DNA of 64,000 nt from Candidatus Methanogaster sp. (GCA_003194445.1 PQXF01000003.1:1-64000); one strand, 5' to 3'. Positions 1-9,475 are shown, numbered from the stretch's first letter. Notes: generated by a model not told the origin, from the sequence alone. Made by a program: numbers and translations.

Positions 1-1
1 T

Positions 2-139
2 GTCGGTGCGAAGATAAGTCCGCATCTTTGCTCGTGGGATGAGTTAACCGAAGAGGTGAAAGAATATGATCGGCAGACCGTGCGTGGGATTCCCGAATTC
101 CTTGCGAAGGTGGGATTTGAGGTGTATAGGATGGATTGA
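2..139 (+). CDS. RyR-domain protein, C-terminal end (partial)
   Basis: Only the last 45 codons lie in the window; the gene enters from the left edge in frame 2 and stops with TGA at 137-139. The visible residues contain WDELTEEVKEYDRQTVRGIP followed by a short hydrophobic helix, which matches the C-terminal half of the RyR (ryanodine-receptor-like) domain, where a W-x-EL-x(4)-K-x-x-DR-x(2)-V pattern is typical. In prokaryotes this domain is thought to bind ligands and is often fused to ion-channel, NAD-binding or STAND/NTPase modules. The fusion partner lies outside the window. A TIR-STAND gene begins 45 bases downstream on the same strand, so the two could be co-transcribed; this is an inference from spacing. 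Confidence 0.6.
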   Translation, partial: VGAKISPHLCSWDELTEEVKEYDRQTVRGIPEFLAKVGFEVYRMD

Positions 140-184
140 AAGATTTTGTGAGATATAGTATATAATAGAGATAGAGAGGAAATT

Positions 185-2575
185 ATGAACAGCGATAATA
201 CATACGATATTTTTCTCAGTTACCATCACGCAGACCGGGTAGAGGTTGCGAAGATATGCAAAGCTCTTCATGATAAGGGCTTGAACGTCCGGATAGACGA
301 AACCGACGTCTCCGACTATGCGAGAATTACCCGGTCCACCGTTGACGGGTTTGCCAGATCAAGGGTGCTGCTTGCGTACTACTCCCGTAACTATTCGCGA
401 TCCCGTGTCTGCCAGTGGGAGCTTACCGCTGCCTTTCTTGCGGCACAGCACGAAGACGACCCGCGGCGGCGCGTACTGGTAATCAATCCTGAGAATAAGT
501 GGGAGCACATCTTGCCTGTGGAACTTAAGGATGCAAAAGTCCCTGATTCCGGTGATCTCGACCGCCTGGCATCCCGCGTGAAAGCACATGTTGATGAGAT
601 AAAAGGCACAATCGGAGAGATTCGTGCGCTTAATCCGCCAGCATGGTACGGCAGAAGAGGAGTCGGATCCAACCGGTTCGTAGGCAGGCTCCATTACTTA
701 TGGCAGATTCACTCAGCCCTTCATGCCTCTGATTCCCCCATCATCACAGGGGCTACAACTGTCTATGAGGTTGCACAGATCTACGGGATGGGGGGCGTTG
801 GCAAGTCGCTTCTTGCTGAGGAGTATGCACTTCGGTTCGCAGCAGCATTCCCGGGCGGCATCTTCTGGCTAAGCGCGTTTGGAAACGACGATGTCAAGGC
901 GGGGCTCTGTGCGGAAAGTCGAGAAGCTGAACTTTCCGGGCAGATCAGAGGAATTGCTGCTGCTCTCGGGATTCCTGTGCAAGATAGAAGCCCTGATGAG
1001 ATCGAAGGTGCGCTGAAATGGAAACTTGGAGCCATGCAAAAACCATTCCTCTGGGTGGTGGATGATCTTCCTGCGGGTATGGATGAGGATACTCTGCAGA
1101 GATGGCTTGCCCCACATCCACTCGGAAAGACACTGATCACCACCCGAACTCGGGAGCATGACGCTTCGGGGAAACCGATCGGTCTGGGTGTGCTGGAGCC
1201 GGAAGAGGCGTATGAACTTCTCACATCGTGGCGAAGACCGAGAGGAACTGATGAGGAAACTGCCGCCCACGGTCTTGCAAAAGATCTCGGGTACCACACC
1301 CTTGCCCTGAACGTGGCAGGCGCCGCGCTCCGCGCATCTGCTGGCATCCAATCCTTTGCCGAGTTCAGAAAAAACATATCTATCTCGAGCAGCGATTCGC
1401 TTGAACGACTGGCAAAAGACTTTGCCGGGATCCTTCCAAACAGACATGAGAAGAGCATTGCCAGCACATTCCTCCGCAGCATCGAGCGTCTCGATCCTAC
1501 TGGATGGGACTTCCTGCGACTGGCGTCAGGGATTGCTGTGGCGCAAATACCTGCTTCGCTGGTCAGTTCCGTATTTCGTGAGGTGGACGGACTTGATGAC
1601 GCGCCGGCACGAGATCGGGCAAGTCATGCCATAGACCAGGCAGGAAATCTTTCCCTTGCAGAGAGGGCAGAAGATGGGGAGGGAGCCATCACTGTTCACA
1701 CCCTCATCTCCCGCACGGTGCGGTTCAGAGACCCAGAGCATGAGCGATCCGGAGAGCTGTGGGATGCGGCTCTCAAGGTACTGACATCCATGTTTCAAGG
1801 GAACGCGGGCGACCTGGGAACCCCTGGTGAGCTGGAACTGGCAGTAACCCACGCAAGGGAGCTAGTGGAAGGGGGCAAAGACCTTCAGACAGCAGAACTT
1901 ATGGGATGGGTCGCAATGTACGACCATGCCAGAGCGGCATACGGGCATGCAGAAGACTTACATCGCCGTCAGTGGGAGGTCAGGCGCCGCAGTCTCGGAG
2001 AGGAGCATCCCGACACCGTAACCTCGATGAACAATCTTGCCATGATGCTTCTGGCTCAAGGCGATCTTGCAGAGGCACGAGAGATTCAGGAGCAGGTGCT
2101 TGAGACAAGTCGGCAGATACTTGGGGATGAGCACCCTAACACACTCACATCGATGAATAATCTTGCCCTGACTCTTCAGGCTCAGGGTGATCTCACAGGG
2201 GCGCAGGAGCTTCAGGAGGATGTGCTTGAGACAAGTCGGCAGATACTTGGGGATGAGCATCCCGACACACTCAAATCGATGAACAATCTTGCCGAGACGC
2301 TTCAGGTTCAGGGTGATCTTGCAGAGGCACGAGAGATTCAGGAGCAGGTGCTTGAGACAACGTGGCGCGTACTTGGGAGTGAGCATCCATCCACATCCAT
2401 TTCAGCCTGGAATCTTTTTTCGACCTATATTGCTATGGATGATTCCATCGGAGCCAGAACAGTTCTCGAAACTGATCTTATCTGGCTTCGGGACCGCGAT
2501 CCTGCGTCGCTTGGAGCAGTCCAGCAGAAGATTCGAGAAACAATTACCCAAATGATTGAGAAAGCAAAAAAGTAA
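185..2575 (+). CDS. TIR / NB-ARC-like STAND NTPase with C-terminal TPRs
   Basis: A 796-residue three-part protein. Residues 5-140 form a TIR domain (YDIFLSYHHAD at the start) with the SRSRVCQWEL segment, which places a Glu (E79) where NAD-cleaving TIR domains carry their catalytic Glu. Residues about 165-480 are a STAND/NB-ARC ATPase: NRFVGR entry motif, P-loop GMGGVGKS (201-208), Walker B FLWVVDD (288-294), and a TTRTR sensor near 319. Residues about 590-740 hold three to four 42-residue TPR_12-type repeats with the EEHPDTVTSMNNLA signature. The start is supported by GAGGAA just upstream of the ATG. By family knowledge, such proteins sense an invader with the repeats and then deplete NAD or make a signal through TIR; I infer a defence role. 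No broken residues seen. The repeats are very similar to each other at the DNA level, which fits recent expansion of the sensor. Confidence 0.9.
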   Translation: MNSDNTYDIFLSYHHADRVEVAKICKALHDKGLNVRIDETDVSDYARITRSTVDGFARSRVLLAYYSRNYSRSRVCQWELTAAFLAAQHEDDPRRRVLVINPENKWEHILPVELKDAKVPDSGDLDRLASRVKAHVDEIKGTIGEIRALNPPAWYGRRGVGSNRFVGRLHYLWQIHSALHASDSPIITGATTVYEVAQIYGMGGVGKSLLAEEYALRFAAAFPGGIFWLSAFGNDDVKAGLCAESREAELSGQIRGIAAALGIPVQDRSPDEIEGALKWKLGAMQKPFLWVVDDLPAGMDEDTLQRWLAPHPLGKTLITTRTREHDASGKPIGLGVLEPEEAYELLTSWRRPRGTDEETAAHGLAKDLGYHTLALNVAGAALRASAGIQSFAEFRKNISISSSDSLERLAKDFAGILPNRHEKSIASTFLRSIERLDPTGWDFLRLASGIAVAQIPASLVSSVFREVDGLDDAPARDRASHAIDQAGNLSLAERAEDGEGAITVHTLISRTVRFRDPEHERSGELWDAALKVLTSMFQGNAGDLGTPGELELAVTHARELVEGGKDLQTAELMGWVAMYDHARAAYGHAEDLHRRQWEVRRRSLGEEHPDTVTSMNNLAMMLLAQGDLAEAREIQEQVLETSRQILGDEHPNTLTSMNNLALTLQAQGDLTGAQELQEDVLETSRQILGDEHPDTLKSMNNLAETLQVQGDLAEAREIQEQVLETTWRVLGSEHPSTSISAWNLFSTYIAMDDSIGARTVLETDLIWLRDRDPASLGAVQQKIRETITQMIEKAKK

Positions 2576-2690
2576 CCGTCTGAAAAGTCGATCGGGAAAT
2601 GACGGTCTGCTTGCATGAGATTGAACAGAGCACGAATCTGCGTATAAGAAGGGGGTGTAAAATAGGGTAATGAAAAGATGTACATACCCC

Positions 2691-2870
2691 GCACTGAATC
2701 GGTCATATTTTTGTTTCATTGCAGTGCTGGAACGAAAGTGTCTTTCCAATTAGATTGAACCGATTGCTACTGGTTTTTTTTACACCATGAAAGAATTGGA
2801 CTGATAGTTGGGGTTCATAATCGGACTACTGAAACCACTGCACTGAACTGGTCATATTTTTGTTTCGTTG
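2691..2870. repeat. Imperfect 31-bp direct repeat pair
   Basis: The stretch at 2691-2721 recurs at 2840-2870 with three mismatches (core GGTCATATTTTTGTTTC). The copies are 149 bases apart and lie between the TIR-STAND gene and the NB-ARC remnant. No gene spans them. They could mark the edges of a past deletion or insertion, or be paired regulatory sites; the sequence does not decide. Confidence 0.5.
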
Positions 2871-3001
2871 GTATTTGATGCAAAGATCGTAACTACTCAG
2901 GCACCTAAAACCACTATCATGAGACTTCACAATGCAGAGACTACCTGAGACATGGGGGTACTGTAACCAAACCGGGAATTTAACCGCCGAGTGCGAGAGA
3001 G

Positions 3002-3343
3002 GAGCGTAGAGGGAAAATAAATGGTTCGGCTGTAAATTATGTTGATCTCGATACTGCAAGGACGCGTCTGCCAGGGGTTCTTTCCGACAAGGTCTGCCTG
3101 ATCGTGCCGGATGATCTCTGGAACGTCGCTCATGCCACACCATTTACCAATGCTCTTGGTCCGCGCTGCCGTCTGCTCGTAACCACGCGTGATGGTAGTC
3201 TGGTAACCGCACTGGAACGAAAAAGCACTGGCTTGCAGCTCGAAGATAAAACATCCCACCATCGATCTTCGCGACTGCCAATTCCGATAAGCTTTTGTAC
3301 AGCTCGCCATCTATATTTATATGCTTGTAAAGCCCGGACGTAG
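3002..3343 (+). pseudogene. NB-ARC/STAND ATPase remnant
   Basis: The frame open from 2984 to 3343 reads VCLIVPDDLWNVAHATPF followed by LGPRCRLLVTTRDGSLVTAL. This is the Walker B region (normally LLVLDDVW) and the sensor (LLVTTRD) of an NB-ARC ATPase in the right order and spacing. There is no P-loop upstream in any frame and no repeat domain downstream; after about 3225 the translation no longer resembles the family. It is therefore a decayed internal fragment of a second STAND gene. The rest of 2576-3519 holds no convincing gene. Its neighbours on both sides are STAND/TPR-type genes, so the locus has probably turned over defence genes repeatedly. Confidence 0.55.
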
Positions 3344-3376
3344 ATTAGATCCAAGCGTGTAAATTCCCTTCTTTTG

Positions 3377-3386
3377 ATTATATAAG
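3377..3386 (+). promoter_or_regulatory. Candidate TATA box upstream of TPR-CHAT gene
   Basis: ATTATATAAG at this site resembles an archaeal TATA element and is the best AT-rich box upstream of the TPR-CHAT gene. It lies 134 bases before the preferred ATG at 3520, which would imply a long leader. No start site data are available; tentative. Confidence 0.3.
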
Positions 3387-3519
3387 GGGGGATTGGTGCT
3401 TAAACAATTACCGAACAATTGGTGAATTGGATGTGCGATAGACCAGTTAAAACATGGAAAACCGTGTGGGTGTGTCAACATGGCAGCGTCTTTTGTACAA
3501 ATATAGTTGGGAGATACAC

Positions 3520-6500
3520 ATGAGCGATCAGAATCATTTTGACGAGGAACGCATTATCAACGCCGTTTTATCCTTCATAAATGCGAAGACATGGGCAGAT
3601 AGCAAGGCGATCGTGCAGGCACATCAGGACGATCTGCTGACATCTGCCGCAATCCAGGTCTTTGAATCCCTGCTAATACGATACAAGGATGACGAAAAGG
3701 CGAGACGTCTCCTTGAGGATCATCGTTCGCTGCTTCGCAGGTGCCAGAGCGAAGGAATCGATGCTGCTTTCACGGATCGTCTCCAGGCGCGGCCCATACC
3801 CGATATCCCGCCGGAATTATTGGATCGATTAAGGTCTGTCCAGACAGATGCGGAATTACGCGAGCTGATCAGAGAACACCCTGAACTGCTGCCAGTTATC
3901 GAGCAGATTGCCACCCAGTCACAGGCTCCACAGGGAAGCTCTACCGATGTTTCCGATCCGGACGAACTACCTGCGTTGCTTCAAGAGTTGCAGGGATTAA
4001 ACCGTCTATCCGATATGCCTCGCCGTGTAGAGTTATGTCAGATCGCACTTGGGCTGGTGAACCAGAGCGCGCAACCAGAACTGTGGGGCGGGCTGCAGGT
4101 CGAGCTTGGTAACAGCCTTGCTCAAAACCCGCTTGGTCACCGTGCCGAGAACATCGATCTTGCAATCGAGCACTACAACCAGGCACTGGAAGTCTATACA
4201 CGCGAGGCATTCCCAGAGAAGTGGGCAGGGACCCAGAACAACCTGGCTAACGCGTACAGTGACCGCATCAGGGGGGAGCGAGCAGAGAACATCGATCTTG
4301 CAATCAAGCACTACAACCAGGCACTGGAAGTCTATACACGCGAGGCATTCCCAGAGAACTGGGCAATGACCCGGAACAACCTGGCTAACGCGTACAGCAA
4401 CCGCATCAGGGGGGAGCGAGCAGAGAACATCGATCTTGCAATCGAGCACTACAACCAGGCACTGGAAGTCTATACACGCGAGGCATTCCCAGAGAAGTGG
4501 GCAGGGACCCAGAACAACCTGGCTGTCGCGTACAGTAGATGCATCCGTGGGGAGCAAGCCGAGAACATTGAACTTGCAATTGACCACTACAACCAGGCAC
4601 TGGAAGTCATGACACGCGAGGCATTTCCAGAGGACTGGGGCATGACTCAGAATAACCTGGCTATCGCCTACAGGAACCGCATACGTGGCGAGCGTGCCGA
4701 AAATATTGACCTTGCGATCGAGCACTACAACCAGGCACTAAAGGCCCATACACGCGAGGCATTCCCTGAGCAGTGGGCCGGGACCCAGAACAACCTAGCT
4801 ATCGCCTACAGGAACCGCATACGAGGGGAGCGAGCCGAGAACATTGAACTTGCAATTGACCACTGCAACCAGGCACTGGAAGTCTATACACGCGAGGCAT
4901 TCCCAGAGGACTGGGGCATGACTCAGAACAACCTGGCTAACGCGTACAGTGACCGCATCCGGGGGAAGCGAGCCGAGAACATCGATCTTGCAATCACTCA
5001 CTACAACCAGGCACTGGAAGTCCGGACACGCGAGGCATTCCCAGAGGACTGGGCCATGACCCAGAACAACCTGGCTAACGCGTACAGTGACCGTATCAGG
5101 GGGGAGCGAGCAGAGAACATTGACCTTGCCATCGACCACTACAACCAGGCACTGGAAGTCAGGACCCTCGAGCGTTTTCCTGCTGATCGTCGACAGACAC
5201 TCCGCAACCTGGGCGACTTGCGCTTTGCTGAGCAGAGATGGGAGGATGCGCTGGCAGATTATGATGGAGCGATTGAGGCTGGCAACGCAGTTCTGGCAGA
5301 GGCGCACACCGAGGTTGGCCGCAGGGCAGAGGTGTGGGAGACATCCGGGCTGTATGCGCGTTCAGCGTATTGCTTGTTGAAACTTGAGCAGATCAATGAG
5401 GCGGTTATTCGGCTGGAAGATGGTAAGACACGTCTTTTAACAGAGGCTCTGGCTCTGGCTGATGCTGATCTGGATATGCTCTCTGTTACGCAGAGGCAGG
5501 AGATGTTAGAGGCGCGTGAGGCAGTACATTTGCTGGAAGATGAGATGCGTCTGTCTTCTGATGTTCCAGGTCGTCGCAGCGATGTTGAACTTGGTGATCT
5601 GCTCCGCAGGAAGCGTGCCTGTCTGAATGAGCTTGTTGATACTTTGCGCGTAGAGCATCCTGATTTTATGCCAGGGGGGCTTGACCTGCCCGAGATTCTA
5701 AGCCTGGTACCCGAGGGTGGAGCACTGGTAGCACCACTTGTCACCTCTATGGGTAGCGCGGTCATTGTAATACCTTATGGGGCAGGTTCGGTTGAATCTG
5801 ATCACGTGGTTCTGCTGGATTCCTTTATTGAGGATGACCTGCTCAAGCTACTGCGAGGACCTGCGGACGAGACCGGGCTGGGCGGCTGGATGGGTGTATA
5901 TTTTGCATTCTGCAATGAGATGACAGAAGCTGCTACGAAACAATGGCTGGAGTTGATCGAAGAGTTCACAGGCGAGCTCTGGACCATGCTTATGGGTCCG
6001 GTTCACCAAAAACTGCAGGATCTGAACCTAACTGAAGCTGCGCCGGTTATCCTGATGCCGCAGGGATATATGGGGCTGTTGCCCATGCATGCAGCATGGC
6101 GTGACCTGGACGGTGAAAGACGCGCCTTTATCGATGACTACACAGTGACTTACGCGCCGAGTGCATATTCTCTCAGCATAAGCAAAGGGCGCATGCAGGA
6201 CCCATCTCGACAAAAACCCTCACTACTAACAGTTATCAATCCAACAGAGAATCTGGACTACGCCCCGGTAGAAGGTAAGGCTATGGAATCTCTATTTGAC
6301 CCTGCAGACCGGGAGACACTGTCAGGACGTAAAGCTACAAAGGATGTGGTTGTGGAAAAGGTCCATGGACGGACATACTTACATTTCTCCTGTCACGGCT
6401 TTTACAACTGGCAGGATGTGATGGGTTCAGGGCTGGTGTTGGCGAACCATGACATCTTGACCCTGTCTGAGATCATTTCAAGTCTTAAACTTGACATAGC

Positions 6501-6882
6501 GCGGCTTGTGACCCTTTCAGCCTGCGAGACCGGTATGACTGATATCAAGCAGTCACCAGACGAATTCATAGGGCTTCCAACCGGTTTTCTTCAGGCAGGC
6601 GCTGCTGGTGTTATAAGCACACTGTGGGCTGTCAACGATGCAGCCACCAGCTTGCTGATAAAACACTTTTATCGGGAGCATCTGGAGAAAGGGCTGCCGC
6701 CTGATCAGGCGTTGCGCTCGGCTCAATTGTGGTTGCGAGGCGCAACACGCAAGGAACTGGGCGAAACCTATAAGTCCATTGATCATGAGGCATACCGTGA
6801 GTTTGTTATTAACGGAGATCCCAGTGATAAGCCATATACCAATCCATATTATTGGGCGGCTTTCACATTTACAGGTGTATAA
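3520..6882 (+). CDS. TPR-CHAT caspase-like protease
   Basis: A 1120-residue protein. Residues 1-130 are helical and charged. Residues about 190-560 are TPR-like, including eight nearly identical 46-residue units (AENIDLAIEHYNQALEVYTR, then EAFPEKWAGTQNNLA). Residues about 780-1120 are a CHAT domain (clan CD, caspase/separase-like) with the catalytic dyad visible as H959 in HFSCHG and C1002 in LSACETG. The ATG at 3520 is chosen because GGGAG sits just upstream; an in-frame ATG at 3454 has no such site. By family knowledge, the TPRs receive a signal and the CHAT domain cleaves a target protein, as in Craspase and separase. The following gene starts 15 bases after the stop, so it is the likely partner or substrate. 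All catalytic residues are intact. Confidence 0.9.
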   Translation: MSDQNHFDEERIINAVLSFINAKTWADSKAIVQAHQDDLLTSAAIQVFESLLIRYKDDEKARRLLEDHRSLLRRCQSEGIDAAFTDRLQARPIPDIPPELLDRLRSVQTDAELRELIREHPELLPVIEQIATQSQAPQGSSTDVSDPDELPALLQELQGLNRLSDMPRRVELCQIALGLVNQSAQPELWGGLQVELGNSLAQNPLGHRAENIDLAIEHYNQALEVYTREAFPEKWAGTQNNLANAYSDRIRGERAENIDLAIKHYNQALEVYTREAFPENWAMTRNNLANAYSNRIRGERAENIDLAIEHYNQALEVYTREAFPEKWAGTQNNLAVAYSRCIRGEQAENIELAIDHYNQALEVMTREAFPEDWGMTQNNLAIAYRNRIRGERAENIDLAIEHYNQALKAHTREAFPEQWAGTQNNLAIAYRNRIRGERAENIELAIDHCNQALEVYTREAFPEDWGMTQNNLANAYSDRIRGKRAENIDLAITHYNQALEVRTREAFPEDWAMTQNNLANAYSDRIRGERAENIDLAIDHYNQALEVRTLERFPADRRQTLRNLGDLRFAEQRWEDALADYDGAIEAGNAVLAEAHTEVGRRAEVWETSGLYARSAYCLLKLEQINEAVIRLEDGKTRLLTEALALADADLDMLSVTQRQEMLEAREAVHLLEDEMRLSSDVPGRRSDVELGDLLRRKRACLNELVDTLRVEHPDFMPGGLDLPEILSLVPEGGALVAPLVTSMGSAVIVIPYGAGSVESDHVVLLDSFIEDDLLKLLRGPADETGLGGWMGVYFAFCNEMTEAATKQWLELIEEFTGELWTMLMGPVHQKLQDLNLTEAAPVILMPQGYMGLLPMHAAWRDLDGERRAFIDDYTVTYAPSAYSLSISKGRMQDPSRQKPSLLTVINPTENLDYAPVEGKAMESLFDPADRETLSGRKATKDVVVEKVHGRTYLHFSCHGFYNWQDVMGSGLVLANHDILTLSEIISSLKLDIARLVTLSACETGMTDIKQSPDEFIGLPTGFLQAGAAGVISTLWAVNDAATSLLIKHFYREHLEKGLPPDQALRSAQLWLRGATRKELGETYKSIDHEAYREFVINGDPSDKPYTNPYYWAAFTFTGV
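4147..5250 (+). repeat. Eight 138-bp in-frame tandem repeats (TPR array)
   Basis: Units start at 4147, 4285, 4423, 4561, 4699, 4837, 4975 and 5113, exactly 138 bases apart, each beginning GAGAAC or a close variant and encoding one 46-residue TPR-like unit of the CHAT protein. Some units differ at only a few positions. Such uniformity suggests recent expansion or homogenisation by recombination. It is a protein-coding repeat, not a CRISPR array. Confidence 0.9.
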
Positions 6883-6897
6883 CGAGAGGAAAGGAAG

Positions 6898-7758
6898 ATG
6901 CCAGGCATAATGACCCCTGACAACATACAAGCAGCACTCGATAGTCTTGAGAGCGAACTGCCCTCACTGACAGGCAAAGAAGCATGGGAGACGATCAAGG
7001 ATGAGTTCCGTGCACTGGAGCATGGGCTGCAAGAGAGCGACGATCCTGAAGAACGCGACAGACTTGCATCGGAACTGGTCGACCTTCTGGTCCCTTATGA
7101 ACGTGCACGAGACCAATTGAGGGAAGAAACCCGCCTCCAGCATATCCGTGCCGTGCTTCAAGATACGATAGAGACCGACCTGCCGGCATTTGCCGCAACG
7201 ATGAGTGTGGACAACAATATTGTTGAGCCCTCTGCAGACATTGCCATGAAATCCATGGTAGTGGATCCGGATCAAGAAGAGGCGGGGTTGCGTCTCATCA
7301 CGATCAAAGAAGGTGGTATAGCACCAGGCAAAAGCATCAAGATCCGCAACTTTCATCTCGACCTGCCTTCGATGACTGAATTGATAGCCAGCTCCACAAT
7401 TACTGGTACTACAGTCATCACGCAACCGGACCCTCATATCGTAGTTGCTGGAGTGCTACTGATAATCAGCAGTTTGACTGAGACGGTAACAAGCAAGCTC
7501 TCCGAAGAGGTGACGAGCGTATTCTGGGGTCTTGTTCTGGCACGGGACAGAGACAGCTCAGCCGGAGAGTGCCTCATCGCAGAATGTACAAACAATGAAC
7601 GGATAAAATATGGACGTCAGCAGCTCACAGACGAGGGCGTGAGAGATGCCCTGCACCGGTTGGAGACGATCAGGAGCGTTGAACTGGTGGACGGAAAAGA
7701 AGACACGGAAGACAAAGAAAACACCTGGCGGATCGTGGAAAAATATGAGATAAAGTAA
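6898..7758 (+). CDS. Unrecognised partner of the TPR-CHAT protease
   Basis: A 286-residue protein I do not recognise. The ATG is preceded by AGAGGAAAGGAAG, a good ribosome site, and lies 15 bases after the CHAT gene stop, so the two form an operon. Residues 1-120 are charged and helical (probably coiled coil). Residues about 130-200 look like beta strands and end in a hydrophobic run (IVVAGVLLIISSL, about residues 180-192) that could be a buried strand or a short membrane-active segment. Residues about 205-286 have the spacing of a winged helix: LTDEGVRDALHRLETIRSVEL then WRIVEKYEI. It may be the protease's substrate, a regulator, or an effector released by cleavage. I see no gasdermin-like motif. 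Function unknown. Confidence 0.8.
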   Translation: MPGIMTPDNIQAALDSLESELPSLTGKEAWETIKDEFRALEHGLQESDDPEERDRLASELVDLLVPYERARDQLREETRLQHIRAVLQDTIETDLPAFAATMSVDNNIVEPSADIAMKSMVVDPDQEEAGLRLITIKEGGIAPGKSIKIRNFHLDLPSMTELIASSTITGTTVITQPDPHIVVAGVLLIISSLTETVTSKLSEEVTSVFWGLVLARDRDSSAGECLIAECTNNERIKYGRQQLTDEGVRDALHRLETIRSVELVDGKEDTEDKENTWRIVEKYEIK

Positions 7759-7983
7759 TTGTCAGGTCCACTACAGAATCGTGTGATGAAATTATGTCTG
7801 CCGCCGCCGGGCGCCATTTAGATCCAGAAGCGCAAAGGCACAGATATTGCGATGCATAAACATGGGTCAACAACCAGAAACCCTCCATGAAACAACCAAC
7901 ATTTCATATATATCGTACAAAAATCCATCTTTTCATACGACATACCGGAAACTACTTGACCCACCAGACCGGAAGTCAAGACC

Positions 7984-9306
7984 ATGGATGAACGAGAACT
8001 GATCGAGATCTTAAACCCGTTCAATTTCTGGAGAGCAAGTCCTTTCACAGGCATAACCCGTCCGAAGTACTTAAATGAACTCCACAGGCTCACATCGACA
8101 GGTCAGGTTGTCGTTGTAACAGGTGTCAGACGAAGTGGCAAGACCACGATTCTTGTCCAGTTCATACATCACCTGATCGAAAGCAAAAACGTGCAGGCAT
8201 CGCAGACGCTGTATGCAAACCTCGAAGATCCGAGACTGCCTGTAAATGACGGTCCCAGCCTCCTTGACGAGCTTATGGCGTCCCATCAGGCGTTTGTTGA
8301 TCCGCAGGGCTTGCGCTACCTGATCCTTGATGAGGTCCAGCGACTTCCTGATTGGGAGCGATGGGTCCGGATCCAGCAGGAGATAAACCCGGGTCTGCAT
8401 ATCATCGTCTCGGGCTCATCTGCAGAACTGCTCTCAAAAGAACTGGCAACATTGCTCACAGGGAGGCATCTTGATCTCGAGGTCTTTCCCCTTGATTTTT
8501 CAGAGTACCTCCGTTTTCATGGCATCGATCCTGATGATCCCCTGGCAGATGCCGGAAGGATAAAGAGTCTCTCATCCGAATACATATCGGCATCAACCTT
8601 CCCTGCGGTCGTTCTGACGCCTGAACCCGATCTTAAGGAACGGATGGTGCAACAGATATACCGGGATATCATCAACCACGATGTTGCCCGCAGATATGAG
8701 GTGCGGGAGATCGAGAAGCTGGAAGCTGTGGCAACGACGTTTGTAGCGTCTGTTCCGGGTCCGGTTACGCTAAATGGCACAAGACGTGCACTTGGCAATC
8801 GTGTTTCACTCGATTCGATCGAACGATACTCCAGGTATCTTGAAGAGCCGTACCTGCTCTTTTTTTTAAACACACATTCATTTTCCGAGGGTAAGAGAAA
8901 GCGAAGTCCGAGAAAGGTGTATGCTGTGGATAGCGGCATTCTGATGACAGTTTCCCATCGTTTCTCGAAAGACCGCGGGAAATTACTGGAAAATGCGGTA
9001 TTTCTTGACCTCAGGAGGAGCGGGTGTGAGATGTATCGTTTGATGGACAAAAAGGAGGTTGACTTTCTGGTATGGAAGGGAACTGCGCCAGTAGCATTGA
9101 TCAATGCATGTCTGGATGTCTCAAACGCTGACACAAAGAAACGGGAGGTCGATGGACTACGAAATGGCATGCGCAAGTTTGATATGGACCGTGCACTGGT
9201 CGTTACATTAAATCACAGCGAAACGATCTCTGTAGAAGAGGGAGTGGTAGAATTTCTGCCGTATCGAAATTGGGCGTTGCAGAAAGGAAGGAATCAACTC
9301 GATTGA
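7984..9306 (+). CDS. AAA-family ATPase with C-terminal DUF4143
   Basis: A 440-residue protein of the widespread AAA_14/DUF4143 family. The N-terminal ATPase has Walker A GVRRSGKT (about residues 46-53), Walker B YLILDEVQ and the SGSSAELLS...LTGR sensor region. The C-terminal DUF4143 part contains YAVDSGI, KLLENAVFLDLRR and KEVDFLV, the last being the weak PD-(D/E)xK-like core typical of this family. These proteins are common in archaea and bacteria, often near mobile or defence genes, and their role is unsettled. No clear ribosome site precedes the ATG. It stands alone, 225 bases after the CHAT partner gene and convergent with the HTH/HicAB block. Confidence 0.85.
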   Translation: MDERELIEILNPFNFWRASPFTGITRPKYLNELHRLTSTGQVVVVTGVRRSGKTTILVQFIHHLIESKNVQASQTLYANLEDPRLPVNDGPSLLDELMASHQAFVDPQGLRYLILDEVQRLPDWERWVRIQQEINPGLHIIVSGSSAELLSKELATLLTGRHLDLEVFPLDFSEYLRFHGIDPDDPLADAGRIKSLSSEYISASTFPAVVLTPEPDLKERMVQQIYRDIINHDVARRYEVREIEKLEAVATTFVASVPGPVTLNGTRRALGNRVSLDSIERYSRYLEEPYLLFFLNTHSFSEGKRKRSPRKVYAVDSGILMTVSHRFSKDRGKLLENAVFLDLRRSGCEMYRLMDKKEVDFLVWKGTAPVALINACLDVSNADTKKREVDGLRNGMRKFDMDRALVVTLNHSETISVEEGVVEFLPYRNWALQKGRNQLD

Positions 9307-9475
9307 ATGCTTGATGATATCTGTTCCGGTCTCGGAAAACGGTGGGAGTAACGATAAGAATGCAATCAATGACGGCACGAGAATCGGCAACTTAAACAAC
9401 CTGAAATACTTTTTCTGACATAATATCGCTATCTCATCATACCTTTCGTATGAACCCGGACCTATAATCACTTCT

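Noticed and set aside
3454-3519. Upstream start of the TPR-CHAT gene
   Set aside because: No ribosome site before 3454, whereas GGGAG precedes 3520.
4147-5250. Regular 138-bp repeats resembling a CRISPR-like array
   Set aside because: They are contiguous, in frame and encode TPR units of the CHAT protein; there are no spacers.
6898-7758. Gasdermin identity for the CHAT partner
   Set aside because: Size and position would fit, but no gasdermin-like N-terminal pattern or pore-forming strands are recognisable; the C-terminus looks like a winged helix.
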